Of a stretch of 64,000 bases of DNA, positions 48,396 through 61,879 are shown piece after piece; position 1 is the stretch's first letter; each line of letters opens with the position of its first letter. The translations under genes and the position numbers were made by a program. This DNA is from Colletotrichum lupini. Lineage: Eukaryota; Ascomycota; Sordariomycetes; Glomerellales; Glomerellaceae. Under the pieces are notes generated by a model. That model searched no databases, had not been told where the DNA came from, and was given only the letters and a program-made list of their open reading frames with translations. The stretch is from the NCBI RefSeq assembly GCF_023278565.1, contig NC_064682.1:3782001-3846000 (forward strand), in the 5' to 3' direction.

Positions 48396-50135
48396 TTATA
48401 AGCTCCTATTTAATAATACCCTCCGAATTAAAAAGCTTATTAAGAGCGCTAACCCGGATATACTAATATATAGTTTATAAATACCTCGTAGGCCGTATAT
48501 ATACGTATTTACGATTTTAAATCGTAGCTTAGCGTCGTTAGTTATAGTAAATAGGGCGGAAATAGTATAAGTACCCGCGTACGTACTTACGAGGGCCAAG
48601 CTATTGTCCTCTAGCTTACGTAGTATTATATTTTAAAAAGTAGATTTACTAACGCCCACTTTAATTACTATACTAAACTATTAGAGAAAGGTATATATTG
48701 CCGCGGTAATCGCTTCGTTACTTTTATTATAAAGAGCGTACGACGCTATGTTCTGCGTATTTAAAATAGAGCTATAGCTAAGACTAAAAAGAACGAGCGT
48801 CGGCGCTTATACTTTTATTAATATCTCGACGTCCTATAGTATTATTAGCCCGGAAGCGACGGTAGCTAGAGTCTAGCTAACTAAGATCGGCTACTAGTAG
48901 TTATTAAATACCGTAATAAGTTAACCGGTAATAATAAATACTAGTACTAGTATAAATATAATAAAAAAGAGTATAACGCCGGTTTAGACTAAAGTAAACC
49001 CCTTAATATTTATAAAATATAAGGGCACGTAATATAGCTACCCGTATATTTATAGTTATTATTAGCGTATTATATTGCGCGCTTAGTATTATATCGCTCT
49101 TATTACGAGGCTTTAAATAGTATTATAAATATACGTTATAATAAAGCTAGCGGTTTAAAAAAGTCGGCGTTATAAAAACGGGGATATTACGAAATATAAC
49201 TCGTAAATAATAATTAGCGCTATACCGACTACCCCGAGTAGTAATAATATAAAAGTACTAGCGCTACCCTAACTATAGCACAAACCTCCCTAAGAAACGG
49301 CTACTAATAATAAAGTAGCCGAGCTAATAAATATAACGTTCCCTAGCTAATCTATATCCTTAAGTTTTTTATATATTTTATTAGCTAGAGACGTAATATT
49401 AACGAGCTAGGGTACGAGAATAAATCTAGCTACGTAAAATAAGAATATAATATAAAAAATCTAACGCTATATTATATACTAAGTAATAACGCTACTTAGT
49501 ATAAAACCGGTATAGTTACTTAATACTTATACTACCTAATTAAAAATAAATAGCGCGGTTAGTAAAAAAAAGAACGAGCTTAAAAGGGAGTATACTTATA
49601 TTATACCGTACTACGTAAGCCGAACTAGTAAAGGGATAAAGTTAATAAAAATTAATAAGTATAAGACGATAATACTAATATTACTAATACTTTAAAAAGA
49701 CCGCCCTATTAATATTAAGCTAATAGAACGCGATACGTAATAAAAACCCGTACTTAGAATAAAAAAAGTAACTAAGATAGTTAGGCATAGCCGTCAACCG
49801 AATATATAGCTTAGATCTACTATAAATAATATTAATATAGCGTTAGTTAAGAAGTACGCCGTACCTATTTAAAAGCCGTCGTACGTATTAAGCTCGAGGT
49901 CTATAATAATAGCCTATAACTATAAGTATACTAAGGATAGAAAGTATTTAAAAGGATATCGAACTTATAAAGAGGTTATAATAATATAAGTATTAAGGGC
50001 GACTATAAGTAATAATAAGGCGGCCGTTATTATAATAGCGAGATAATATTATAAGGGCTTTTATTAAGCTAGGTTTTAGCCGAGGGTATCCTCTCTTAGC
50101 TCTTTAAAATGAACGCTCTGCGGACGATAAATATA
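48396..50135 (-). pseudogene. MFS transporter relic, DHA2 (14-TM drug:H+) type
   Basis: A major facilitator of the drug:proton antiporter-2 kind, plasma-membrane efflux. The minus frame is legible over the full length. After a polar N-terminus (HFKELREDTLG) comes TM1 AALLLLIVALNTYIIITSL, matching the LDTTI motif of this family. Several more spans follow (GTAYFLTNAILILFIVDLSY, CLTILVTFFILSTGFYYVS, ATLLLVAVS). Near the middle of the C-terminal half are LATVASGLIIL and LVLFSLSYSSILNTQN, the usual late GxGxG-like region. The last 67 codons (48396-48599) are stop-free and end with the final span ISGLALLISFLIRR. The length of about 570 codons is normal. Stops are all RIP-type. Such transporters often belong to metabolite or toxin-export clusters. 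Confidence 0.75.
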
Positions 50136-52572
50136 CGGAAGTATATTAAAAAATAAAAGTAGAGGATTATATAAGAAGTACGGGTAAAGAATAACGTAAA
50201 CTTATTAAGACGCAAATTTTAAGTCGAATCCAAAGGGCCTCTACCCTTATATAGTAAGAAGTAATATTAAAGTACCTACTTAGAAACGGAGACCGATAAG
50301 CAGCGGTAAAGGCGCTTTTAGTATTTAGATATTAGGCCTATTTATAATAAATAGCATATATATAATTATTACGAGGAGTTAAATAAAAGCCTATTTACGT
50401 TACAAATAAATAAGAAAAGCCGCTCCTAGTAATATAAATAGTAATATCCGGCGACTTTAAGAATACTTCTAGCGCAAGGCTTTAATAGTAAATTATAGAT
50501 ATAAGTTAGATAGCTAGAATATATAAAGCTTAATACGAGATCTAAATAGCTAACCGAAGCTTCGTTACGCTATATATTATTACTATAAACGATTATAAAA
50601 TCTTTTATCGTCTTACTATATACCCTTTTACTTCTATAATATTAAAGATATTATAATGCGCTTTGCGGGTTATTTAGAAGCGTTACCCACTCGCCTCTCT
50701 TTAAGACGTAGGGGAGGCAATTTTAGAATACCCGCCGTAAGAAGCCTTTGAGCAAACCGAAGTACAATTATATATTATAAACGAATAGATTTATGTAATA
50801 AAGATCGTAGCTGATTCTGTTAATACCTTAGAATAAAGAGTGTTATTATTATTACGACTTTTTACTAGAGGTAAGTAAGTAAACGTCGATATAATCGCGG
50901 AGTATCTTCGCTTATTATAGCCGGCTTATCTATCTTTCTACTTTAATAATCTAATAATCTTTATGTTTAACGATATAAAAATAGCTACGAGGCTTTTTAA
51001 TACTATTACGCTTATTTTATATAATTACGAAGGGGTATAGTTCGCGGCTATTACTTATGCAAATTACGTATAGTTATACGGAGTATAGGCTAAAAGTAGC
51101 TCGAAATTAGAGTAATAAGCCTAAGCCTTATTTCCTAGCCGTACGATCTATTTCTCTAAGCTACTTATTATAATACTAGATAAGAATACCGGAGTATTAA
51201 TATTACTAAGCTTATAAATACTAACCGGCGGGGGTATACTTATATTATATACCGACGCCGCCTTCTTACGAAATTTACGAGTACGAATATATATAGAGCT
51301 TTTAACCTAGAACTTAGATACTAAGGACGCTAATATTTCTAAGCGGCTTTAGTAAGTATAACTAAAATACTCTACCTTTTTTAACGAAGCGTTTATATAT
51401 AAAGAAACTTTGCTATTACTAGTCGGCTTAACTTTTATAGTTAATATAGGGAGTATTATTGGTCCGTTTATATTTAGTACCTCTCCCTCGCTATCTCGGC
51501 TATTTTTACCTATTAAAGAAGGGCCCCTTTTAATAAGATAAGGCTTAAGCGAGACTACTTATACGTTACCTAAAGATCTATACGGTCTATTGTTATCTTT
51601 ACGTATAGTTAGCCCCTCTTTTAAAATAACCAAACTACGTAGCGGTCTTATTTTTAATACGAGGATTTATTAAACTTTATACTTAATATTACCTCCTATA
51701 CCGCCCCTTATACTAAAAGAATATAGAACTATTCTTAATATACTTAGCGAGGCCATAGCCTTTTACTAGAGCTCTTACTTATTAAGAAATACTAAACTAA
51801 TAATAATATAGTTAACTATTAAGAGCGGCTCTAAGAGCGAGTTCTACTACCGTTATATTAGTTTACTATTTTATAAGGAGATAGCCCGCCTTAATAGCGA
51901 TTATAAGGTCGCCCTACGTTTAAAAACTAGTATTACTAAGCGTAAAATCGGAGAAATAAGGCGTTACTAGTCGGACTTTTAGATTTAATACGATATTTAT
52001 AATTTGCACCGCGACTAGGGGCCGGGTCGATTTATACTTCTTTATGCACTACTAGAGGGCTTTTAAGTAAGGTAAAGAAGTAAAATAGAGTAATAAGTAT
52101 AGCTTAGAAAAGTTTATAAACAGCTCTAAGATAATTACGACCCCTTATTAAGATATTTAGACGTTACTAAAGAGCTATGTACCACTTTAGTTTACGTAAA
52201 ACTCCTATACGAAAGATTAATAATTAACGATTACTACCTTGAGGCATATTAAGTAATATTAGAGCCGGAGTTTATTACTTATATAAGCCTTAGTCCCCGA
52301 CTAGTTATACCGATATTAAAATTAAGAACCCGTTAATACGCGCTATATATTATTTATAAAACGCGTAGGTAGTAGTAATAAAAGAAATAAGGAGTAAGGC
52401 GTTTATAAAATCTAACGTAGTTAACGTTTTATATACTCGGTTATAAACGTCCTATATAGCTTAATTGAATTATATATAGTCTATATAGTACGGGTCTAGT
52501 ATATAATAAGCTATAAATTCCGGATCCTTTATCTATCCGTTCGTTTTTTAGCTACGTATAGTAATATAATAG
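50136..52572. other. RIP-mutated tract upstream of the MFS relic
   Basis: It would contain the promoter of the minus-strand MFS gene. Around 51.0-51.4 kb a minus frame with a basic stretch (FVRRRRRYII) is readable, but there is no zinc-cluster spacing or other motif. A less mutated patch with CpA lies near 50.75 kb. No gene call. Confidence 0.3.
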
Positions 52573-52577
52573 CTATC
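52573..52577. repeat. Target-site duplication of the gypsy element (left)
   Basis: CTATC immediately before the left LTR; the same five bases follow the right LTR at 59933-59937. Confidence 0.8.
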
Positions 52578-52787
52578 TATTAATAAGTATGCGACATAGG
52601 GAAGAAGCTCACAGAGGCTAATTACTATTAGGGTCTAAAAAAGGAATTATTAAAATCTACCCTTCCCTCGAGGTATACTACTAGCGCTCTATATATACCT
52701 AAGCTACTCTTTTATTACTTAGTCCCCCTCTTTATACCCCCCTAAGCTATCCCTTAACTAACGAGGCCTAATTAGTAAGGCCTAATA
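52578..52787 (-). repeat. 3' LTR of the gypsy element
   Basis: Begins TATTAATAAGTAT and ends GGCCTAATA, equivalent to TG...CA after RIP. It is slightly less mutated than the other LTR: it keeps GCGACATAGG and GCTCACAGAGG where the 5' LTR has TpA. Confidence 0.85.
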
Positions 52788-52803
52788 GGGTGCTCCCTCC
52801 CCT
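52788..52803 (-). promoter_or_regulatory. Polypurine tract of the gypsy element
   Basis: AGGGGAGGGAGCACCC on the minus strand directly upstream of the 3' LTR, where plus-strand DNA synthesis would be primed. Confidence 0.55.
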
Positions 52804-54099
52804 AGGCTTCGTCCTAAAGCCTATTTATAGTTTATATACGCTACGTTAATCCCTTACTTAGGAGGTCCTTAGATATACGGTACGAGGGTAGGTATAGGTA
52901 GCGCCCGTTAGCCCGAGTATAGACCCCTTATTCTAAATAATAGCCCTATAATCCTATACTTAAGTCGCTCTTATTTATAGGCCGTCCTTACGACCGCTAG
53001 TACCTAGGCAGTCGTCGCCCCACTTTTATTTACTAATATTAACCCCTTTCTAAGCTACTATAATTCCGAATTCTTTTTCTCTTTTTTTATCCGTAGTTAT
53101 CTTTTTTATATATAGTCTTTTATTTTTATTAACGTTTACGCTACTCCCTTATTATATAGATATTATAGCTAACGAATATCTCCTAGATCCCTATTCTCGT
53201 ATACTCCCCGTGCCTAAGTAAGTTTTTTTTAAAGTCGTTCCGTAGTTATTATTAACTCGTTTTAGTATAACTATAGCCCCTAATTATAATATTACTATTA
53301 TTAGTAGCGGAACGGTCGTTAGCGCTACGAGTGCGCTTAGTAGCGGCCGCGGTAGTAGTCTATTTAAAAAGCCTAATATCCCCTTTACTTACCCTAACCT
53401 CGTACGTATATTACTACTTATATATTACTTATACTAACCGTTATAAACTCCTATTAAAAAGAAAAAGAAGGCGAACGCTAAGAAGATCGGGGTCGGCTAG
53501 GTACGCCCGCTCCCCTACCCCGCTTATATTATATATAAAGCGCTCGATCTAAAAGCTAACTATTATAATTAGCTAAGTTAGTAATTTATAGCCCCTAGTT
53601 CGCTCCTTTATTTAATACTTCTCTAGGATTTAGCGTACGTTATATTAAATATACTGCGCAGAACTATTTTTATAAAAATATAGTAAGCGCTTAGTACTAT
53701 TACTACTCCGTCGCTTCTCTTAAGTATTATATTAATAACGTCTTAGGTCCCTAAGTCCGCGGAATCTATAGTACGAACCTTTTAAAGTATTATACTCGCC
53801 TCTAATAGCGACGTTTATAATTCGGAGGTTTATTACTCTATTATCGCTCTATTATTACTATTACTTAGGTTATTAATATTACTCTATAGCTTTAGTAAAC
53901 TTACTAAATCGCTATTAATAATACGCAAAGGGTACTTAAGCGCGTTAGTAAGGAGGCCCGCTCGACCCCCGTTATTAATAATAACGACGATAAGGTAGCT
54001 ATAAGCTCCTCCTATACTACGTCTTCGTTTTATAACGATATTATAATTACACTACTTCGTACTATTCGTAATAAAGTACGCCGCTTTAATAATATTCTA

Positions 54100-57000
54100 G
54101 CTAGTATATAGTCGCCCCGCCTACGCTTTATATTTATAGCTAATTATTTATAAATTCGCTAATAATAAGGAGATTTTTTCTTTTATAACGACCCCTAAGA
54201 TAATAGCTAGGGCGGCCCTTTTACGCATAAGGGCGGTCCCTTTATAAATAAGGGCGGTCCTTTTGCGCGTTATAAAAATTAAGGAAACGGTTAATAATTA
54301 GCGCGTTTATACTACTTAGTTATAGCTATATAGCCCCCTTTTTTCGTCGTTAGTAGCTAGTTCGCTACGTTATTAGGCTCTTTAGGAGCTAGGGCGCGCT
54401 ACCTAATTAAAACTCGTTTTTTATATATACTAATTAACGCTACGTCTTCGATATGCCTAGCTAGCTCTTACGTATCTTCGTCGCTACTATATCCCTTTTA
54501 CTAAATTAGGTATTATCGCCTCCTCTTTAGCCCTCTATATTATATAATATTTTTTTTTTCGTAAAGTAGCTCCCCGTCTATATCCCTAATAAGTAAGGGC
54601 TTCTAAAGGGCTTCCTCGCGGTATCGATATAGCTTAAGTAAGGATATATAGAATATATTATATATTCTATACTACGTCAGTACGTTTAGTTAGTAAGCGA
54701 CCCCCGCCGTTCTAATTATTAATTTAACTTCGAATAGGCCTAGATACTTATTAACTAACTTCTAGCTAAGACGCTACTTCTTAATATTTTTTGTAATAAT
54801 AGTACCTAGTTACTTACTTTATACGATATATTTATCTTAGCTTTATTAGCTTATTACTTATACGTCTCGCGTGCTTTTTATATAAGGGGTTATAGAGCTT
54901 TTTAATTAGCTCGTAGTTAGGCCGCACGCTTCTTAGCTAAGATATTTTATATACTATCTCGAGTCCCCGTTAAAATCGATATAGGGTACGTAAGTAAGAA
55001 CCCGAGTAGGGCCTTAGTAAGCGCTTTACGGATTACTAAGTACTAGGCGTTATTATATATAAACTTAGCTAGGTAAAGACGCTATACTTAATTTAATTAG
55101 TCCTAAGTATAGAAGTAGCGAAGGTACTGCTCTAAGTATTAGTTTTACTATTCTATTTAACTATCCGTTTACGGGTAGAACGCGGTACTAAGATACTTTT
55201 TTATTACTAAAAAGTAGTAGAGATAAGTCTAAAACTTACTTATAAATAACGACCCCCTATTAGAAACGATCCCTTTAGGTATTCTAAACTTAGTAAAGAT
55301 TTTTACGAATAGGAGGTTTGCGAATCCCTAGGTTATAAGGGTCGTCCTCGTAATAATATAAATACTATATTTTATAAATCGGTTTACTACGATAAGTACT
55401 ACGTCGTAGGGGCGCCTCCCGATTAGCGTAGTTAATATAAATAAGCCCGTAATAAAGTCTAGCGATATCTCCTATTATAGCCTAACTAAGGTAAGTAGGG
55501 GGCATAGTAAGTTATACGGCTTATAATAACGAGGCTTCGTCCGCTAGTATACTATATAAGTATTAATATAACTTTTTATATCCCTACTCACTCTATCTTA
55601 GTAATAGTAGCGTTTTAGTAGCGCTATTATCCGCTTTATATTATAATATCCCGCCGTAGGTATATTATAATATACTTTAATAACCTTCCTCTTTAGCCCC
55701 TTATATAGCAGTATATAAGCGCAGCCGCCGTAATATAGTAGCCCTTTAAAATCGTATACCTAGCTCTATTATTACTTTTTTTTAGCTAAGTAAGGCCGTC
55801 GGTTCCTCTTAGTTTACTACCTATTTTTTATAAAAGCGTCCTTTTATTAGGCAGCCCATAATCGACCTATTATTAATAACCCCTTTTTATTAAATACTAT
55901 TTTAGGTACTCTTATTACGTTAAAGTCCTATAAAACGAGCAGCTTGCGATCTATAGTTTTAGTAATAGGCTTAAGTAGCTCTCTAAGTACTATATTATAA
56001 CTTTAACGCCCTAGGCTCGTAGCCCTATTATACCTCTTAAAGTGCTCCTCGGAGTTCCCTCGAGCCGGAGCTCTTAACCTCTTTTACTTATTTTTCTATA
56101 CTACTACTAGTTCCGTTTCTAAAATACTTACTATTTCTTTTACTTAAGAGCCGCTCCCGCGGCTCGTCCTTATATACTTTATTACTACGACTTTAAGGGG
56201 CTCTTATATATTTCTAGCGTTATAGAGGTCTTTTTTTATTTTTAATAATAGCTCCTTTACTCCGTTATCGTTACTACTTTTACTATAGTTAGGTCTTTAT
56301 AATAGTTTATCCACTAGGTTCTTTATACCTAGCTTAAACCTAATCTCGATATTAAATATTACGAGTTCGTTTAGCTAGCGTAGCTATCTCCCGTTTAGTC
56401 TTTTTTTTATATTTAAGAACTATAAGTTAAAATAATTTATAAATACTACGACCTAATCTCGGCTATAAGCGAGGTAGTATCGCTAGTTCTTTAATACGTT
56501 TACGATAGCTAATAGCTCTACGTCTCTTATACTATAGCGGCTCTCTATATCCGTTAATTTCCTCGATTTATAAGTAATTAAGTACTAATTATTTTTAAAT
56601 AATTACGTAATTACTAAGCCGATAGCTCGAGCTAAAGCGTCTATTTATAACCGTGTGGGTAAAATAGGGTCGAAATATTATAATATTAGCGCGTTAGTAA
56701 ATGCTACTAATAGCTTTTTAAACAACTCTACGGCTAGTATTAGTAGCTCTAATTATCCTAGTTTTGCCTTCTTTAGTAAGTTTATTAGAGGTGCCGTTAT
56801 TTTAGCATAGTTATTAATAAATTTATAGTAGAACCCCGTGAATTTAAGGAACGTCTATATATTTTTAACGCTCTTTAAAAGTAGCTAATTTGCTATAGCT
56901 TCGGTGCGCGCGGGTTTTATTTTTATACCTTCGTTAAATACGATATACCCTAAGAATCCTATACGCGATATATAGAACTCGTATTTACTACTATTTAGAT

Positions 57001-59100
57001 ATAGGTTCTATTACCGTAGTTTTTATAATACGCTACGTACGTGCTCTTTATATACTACGTAGTTATTACTATATATTAGGATATTATCTAGGTATACGAT
57101 ATAGATAGTATCGACTAGGCCGCTTAGAACGTTATTAATATACGCTTAGAAAGTCGCGGGCGCGTTAGTTAGCCCGAAAGGTACGACTAAGTACTCGAAC
57201 TACCCGTATTTAGTACGAAAAGCCGTCTTCTACTTATCGCCCTCGGCTATACGTATACGATAGTACGCGTTCTTAAGGTCTAGCTTTATAAAAATAGAAG
57301 TATTAAATAGTCTATTTAGTATCTCTTTAATTAGCGGTAGTAGCGTTCTATCTTTTTATATAATCTTATTAATCGCTCTATAGTTAACGTAAAGTCGTAG
57401 CTCTCCTCTTTTTTTAAGTATAAAGAGGATAGGTGCTCTTACCGGGCTTATAAAGGGGCATATCTAGCCCCTAGCCTCTACTTTTATTAAATAGTTATAT
57501 AGGATCTCGAGCTTATAGTTCGATAGTAAGTAAATAGGTCCCTAGGGAATAGGCGCTACGTTATTTAGCTTAATACGGTAGTCGTACGGTACTCTATTTA
57601 GTAACAAAATAGCCTTCTTTTTTAAAAATAAGTCGTTAAAGTCTTAGTAACGTAGCTTTTAGTCCTCGGCTACGCTTACTAATACTACGTTACTATTTAT
57701 AGCTAGGTTAATTATAATATACGCGAGTATTACCGAAACTAAGTCGTCTAGTAGCCCCTTTTTTAAGGCGTCTAAGCGGATATATCGTTCGTAAATTAGA
57801 TACTACTACTTTTTTTATTTTTAACTAATTAGCGGGTCGATATCCTCTAACTAAGGGAAACCGAGGATAAGCGTAAGTACTATAATATCGGCTATTACGA
57901 AGCGATATAGCTATATTTCCGTTACGTAGTCGCTATCGGTAATTCGAAGCCGTAAGTAATAGTTTCTTAGTATCTCTATCTATTTACCCTCGACGTTTAG
58001 TAGTTACGGTAATAGGTAAATTCGTAAATTAGCATTAAAGTTATTAAGTAGCCCGATACTAACTACGTTCCCTTTTACTCCCGAATCGATAAGGGCGCTT
58101 AGCTTCTTTTATATATAGTTTAGGTATATATAAGTCGGGACGTCTAAGCGCCGCCCTTATTAATCGCTAGCTACTCTTTTTACTAAGATAATATTCGAGC
58201 TTATTATTAGTCCGCGTTACTTAGCTAGGGCGAGGTCTAATTAATAGCTAGCGGCCTTATGCCCCTTTTAGTTATATTTATAATATATAACGCTCGAGTA
58301 GCTATTAGCGAGGTGCCCGGTTTTACTATAGTTATAGTACTACTAATACTACTCCCGTAGTTATGGGCAATCCCTTATAATATAGCTAGTCTTTTTATAA
58401 TTATAATACGTAGTATCCTTACTAAGCGAGTTACGGCGTGTTCCTTACGTATTTAACTTATTAGCGCCCCGGTATCTTCTTACTAGCTCGTTTAAGTTTA
58501 AATTAGAATATTACCTAGGGGACGTTCGTAGGCTCTTTACTAATAGCGAGGATTATTTAATACGTCTTATTAATAATACTAACTATAAGCGAGTCTATAG
58601 AAGTTCTATTTATAATACTATTACGAGGTATAGTTCGGGCCGTAGCTTATTTATTAGCGTAGAGATCCTCTATTTTTTTATTAGGATATATTCTAATTCT
58701 ATCTCGAGCTTATTAATATGGCTAACGAACTTATCGACTTTCTCTTTTTAGCCTTACGAGGCGCTATTTAGTTATATACTTATTACTATTCCTTAGCTAG
58801 CGGGATCAGATAAGTTATTTTATAAGAAGGTTTCTAATTCTTTTTATATAACCTAGTCTATTATAAAACTGGGGGTCCTTTAGTAGTTAAAGATATAGTA
58901 TATCTAGGAGGTTTTTATATTACTACTTAAGTAGCTAACCGTATATACTACTTTATTACGGTCTATTCTTATTTATTAAGCCTATAGGTCGAAGTAATAA
59001 TAATAATTAAAGAGGAAGCTCTATAGATCCCGTACCGATTTATTAATATATAATAAGTTAGAGAGGGATAGCGGTCTAAACGTAGACGTTCTACTTACGG
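54100..59100 (-). pseudogene. Gypsy gag-pol relic
   Basis: Polyprotein for capsid, protease, RT, RNase H and integrase. The knuckle reads YYNYSKTGHLANSY, i.e. CCHC with its cysteines turned to tyrosine by G-to-A changes. Protease keeps DSG. RT motif reads YLDN, second catalytic D lost. In the integrase one reads EISLDFITGL, then GIVSNRGSLFISKF (D to N) and AFYP-TDS, matching the usual DFITGLP, VSDRG and HPQTDGQ landmarks. Every catalytic centre has at least one RIP hit. The part left of 54.1 kb is a 3' region without a recognised domain. Confidence 0.8.
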
Positions 59101-59722
59101 CGCTTATTTAAGTTAGGAGGGAGCTAGTAAATAGGGGCTTAAATAGTACGAACTCGTCGCTTTATCGTCGCTCGAGCAGCGTTTTAAATACGGCTTTATT
59201 TATCGAACTATCCTTAGTCCGGGGGTTTACGTTTCCGTTTATATTAAAGCTAACGTCCGAGGCTACTATAGCTAAGACCGTAGCCCTTAGCGCGGGGGCC
59301 GGGCTATTTAAAGAGCTCTATAAGCGTTCTAAATCTACTCGTCTTTTATATAAGCGCTCTTTATACGTTACGATAAGGATTTCTTTTTTTAATTATCGTT
59401 CTTATTCTTATAGTTCTACTAGCCTATTACTTATCGTTTAGTTTAGGTATTAATAAGTAAAAGTAAGAGGTTCGCTATTTTATTTAAAATTCGTTAATAC
59501 TCTTAATAATACGGTCTTTTTACGTTACCGCTACGTTAATAATCCTATTACGCTTCGTTTTTATATCGTTTACTAAGGAGGAGGCGACTCTAGGGGGTCC
59601 GATAAAAAAGAGTCGTTTTTTTTTTATTATTATAGCGCCGACTACGCTCTCTTACTACGTCTCGTTCTTATTAATATTTTAAGCTTTTAGCCTAGTCCCC
59701 TTTATAAGTAGAGATTTTAAAC

Positions 59723-59932
59723 TATTAATAAGTATATAATATAGGGAAGAAGCTTATAGAGGCTAACTACTATTAGGGTCTAAAAGAGGAATTACTAAAA
59801 TCTACCCTTTTCTTAAGGTATATTACTAGCGCTCTATATATACCTAAGCTACTTTTTTATTACTTAGTCCCCCTTTTTATACCCCCCTAAGCTATCCCTT
59901 AACTAACGAGGCCTAACCGGCGAGGCCTAATA
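59723..59932 (-). repeat. 5' LTR of the gypsy element
   Basis: Same length and ends as the left LTR, differing mainly by C/T and G/A transitions. It is followed by the CTATC duplication. It would carry the element promoter for leftward transcription. Confidence 0.85.
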
Positions 59933-59937
59933 CTATC
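59933..59937. repeat. Target-site duplication of the gypsy element (right)
   Basis: CTATC directly after the right LTR, identical to 52573-52577. Confidence 0.8.
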
Positions 59938-60299
59938 TAAACCTACTCTACCTCGCTACCTAAATAGGAAAGTAAGAAACGACTTTAATAGCATCTTAGT
60001 TTATATATTAGTACATATCGAGAGCTTATTAATACTTTTTATAGTATTTAACGAAAGTTACCTAGTAGGACTTCTAAATATTAGCACGTCCCTAGAAATC
60101 TATAAGTATATACGGTAAATATTCCTTATATACGAATATATATATAGATTTCTAGACTACTCTAGGCCTTAGCTATAAAGTAAATTAATATAGTCTTAGC
60201 GAGTTCGTATAGTATATATATATACGCCCGTTATCTCTTAGACTTACGATTCGGCTTCGGATACTCGTTATCCTCGTTCTTACGCCCCTTCCTCTAGTA

Positions 60300-61180
60300 T
60301 TATAATTTCTAAGATTATTATAGCCCTATATATCGTCTTAATACTAATTATACTTATAGTAACCGTTAGGACTTTGTAAAATAAAGCGAACGAGAAAGAG
60401 GGAATAGTATAGATTTAGGTATATAACTTATTATATTAATAATACGGTACTAACGGTAGCGAAGCTATATAAATAAGTAAAGCGCTTCGTTTAGGTCCCT
60501 AACTTAGTTAGGTTTATTATTATAGCGGTATAAAGTACCGTAGTTAGCGTAGTTATTATTATAATCGTATTAAGTAAATCCTTAGTCGCTACTAGTCTAC
60601 CGTTTAGTATATTAATAAGTACTAAATACGCGTACGTAGTTTCGGATTGCGCCGCGATTCTTAACTACGCTTTTTATTTGATATAAAACCTAGCCGCGAT
60701 TATCCCTTTATTTAAGGAGATCGAATAGCTATAGAAATTAGTAAAAAAATACCCTAACCTAGAGACCGTTTTGTTCGCCGGGCTCGGCTTAGTTTTAGTA
60801 TCGACTATATTACTACTTACTAGTCTTAAGTTTAGGCTACTTCGCTTTATATCGCTAGGGCTAGACGTTATTACCGTCGTCCTCTTTATAATAATAACGG
60901 CTTATACGGTCTCTTTTTATAAGATATCTTAGGCTATAGTAGACCTACTTAGAGTTAAAGCGAGTAAAGGGGATATTTATAGAGTATTTATTATAAATTT
61001 ATTACTATATTTAATTATAATTACGCTCGCTCTCGCGTAGACTATATTATAAAAAAGGGATCGAGATACTAAGGGGTTTTGGTAGGTAATATACGACTTT
61101 TTCTTTTAGTTAAACCGAGCGCCTTTTGTATATAATACTAAATAAGAGACGGTAGATAAGGGACAGAAGTAACTATTTTA
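60300..61180 (+). pseudogene. RIP-degraded multi-pass membrane protein
   Basis: Plus frames with RIP-type stops give strongly hydrophobic segments in series: STVVSVVIIIIVLSKSL, LFAGLGLVLVSTILLLTSLK, FISLGLDVITVVLFIIITAY and INLLLYLIIITLALA. Short charged loops separate them, and a polar C-terminal tail follows (QLNRAPFVYNT-like). At least five membrane spans are likely. This resembles fungal integral membrane proteins of unknown function, not a transposon product. I do not recognise the family. It lies between the gypsy element and the right-hand inverted repeat. Confidence 0.4.
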
Positions 61181-61879
61181 GATCGAATAGAGAGCTAAAA
61201 TAACTAATGAGATTTCGAGCGCTTAAAGCTTATTTAGGGCAAGCTAAGTACTTTATTTAAATAAGTAGCATAATAGCTACCTTTCTATTTATAAATAACT
61301 TTATTAAATATAGTATTACTATCGTAGTATATAATCCTAGTACTTTAGAAAATATCGTTTTAACTATCGTCCCGTGGCAATTCTTTATATATTATCTCAT
61401 CGTTTATAGCCTATTCTTAGGCATTAGTACGCCTATATATAGTTAGTATAAGCGTTTGTAGTATTATATCCCTAAATATTACGATCGTCTTTATATCCGG
61501 ACTAACGGGGCTAGCGGGTAGACTACTTTATAATATTAAGTAGCTCGTATATTTCGATACGGACTCTTATTAATTAAACGTACTAGATAATCCTCTTGTA
61601 GTAGTTAGCTAGTAGACGTTAGAAAAGACCCTTATATGTCTCGGAATCTCTCTTAAAAAGGTACGATCTAAAAGTTAGTTAAGAGGCGAGCTTATAACTC
61701 TCGTTAGCTATAATACCGCAGGGTTAACTAAAAAAAATCCCTACGATAGCAACCGCGTTCCTAATTTAATATCCTTAAAAACTATAATAGCTAGACTACG
61801 ACTTATTATTAACCGTATTAACTCGAGTATTTAGAGACTTAATTACTAACTCCGTATTCTAAGCGACGCATAAAAGCGA
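61181..61879. other. RIP-mutated spacer
   Basis: The plus frame of the membrane-protein relic fades out here. No separate gene or repeat boundary was seen until homology with 7.0-9.65 kb starts near 61880. Confidence 0.35.

Larger units (their letters stand above)
52578..59932 (-). mobile_element. Full-length Ty3/gypsy LTR retrotransposon
   Basis: A 7355-bp element with 210-bp LTRs, 5-bp target duplication CTATC and all domains on the minus strand in gypsy order. Gag zinc knuckle lies at about 58.30-58.35 kb, aspartic protease ALIDSGVKGNVVS at about 58.06-58.10 kb, reverse transcriptase YIVYLDNILIYSNN at about 57.07-57.11 kb, and integrase at 55.14-55.49 kb. Reverse transcriptase before integrase separates it from Ty1/copia. 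A purine tract (AGGGGAGGGAGCACCC) adjoins the 3' LTR at 52788-52803. RIP stops occur throughout, so it is immobile. The intact ends and duplication show one insertion event with no later rearrangement. Confidence 0.9.

Noticed and set aside
48396..48599. 67-codon minus-strand open frame as a small membrane protein
   Set aside because: It is the last, stop-free part of the 14-span MFS transporter relic.
22791..50135. Polyketide synthase or NRPS backbone gene
   Set aside because: Looked for ketosynthase, adenylation and acyl-carrier motifs in RIP-altered form on both strands and found none that were convincing.
53331..53552. 73-codon plus-strand open frame
   Set aside because: It lies inside the 3' part of the minus-strand gypsy element and is a chance frame.
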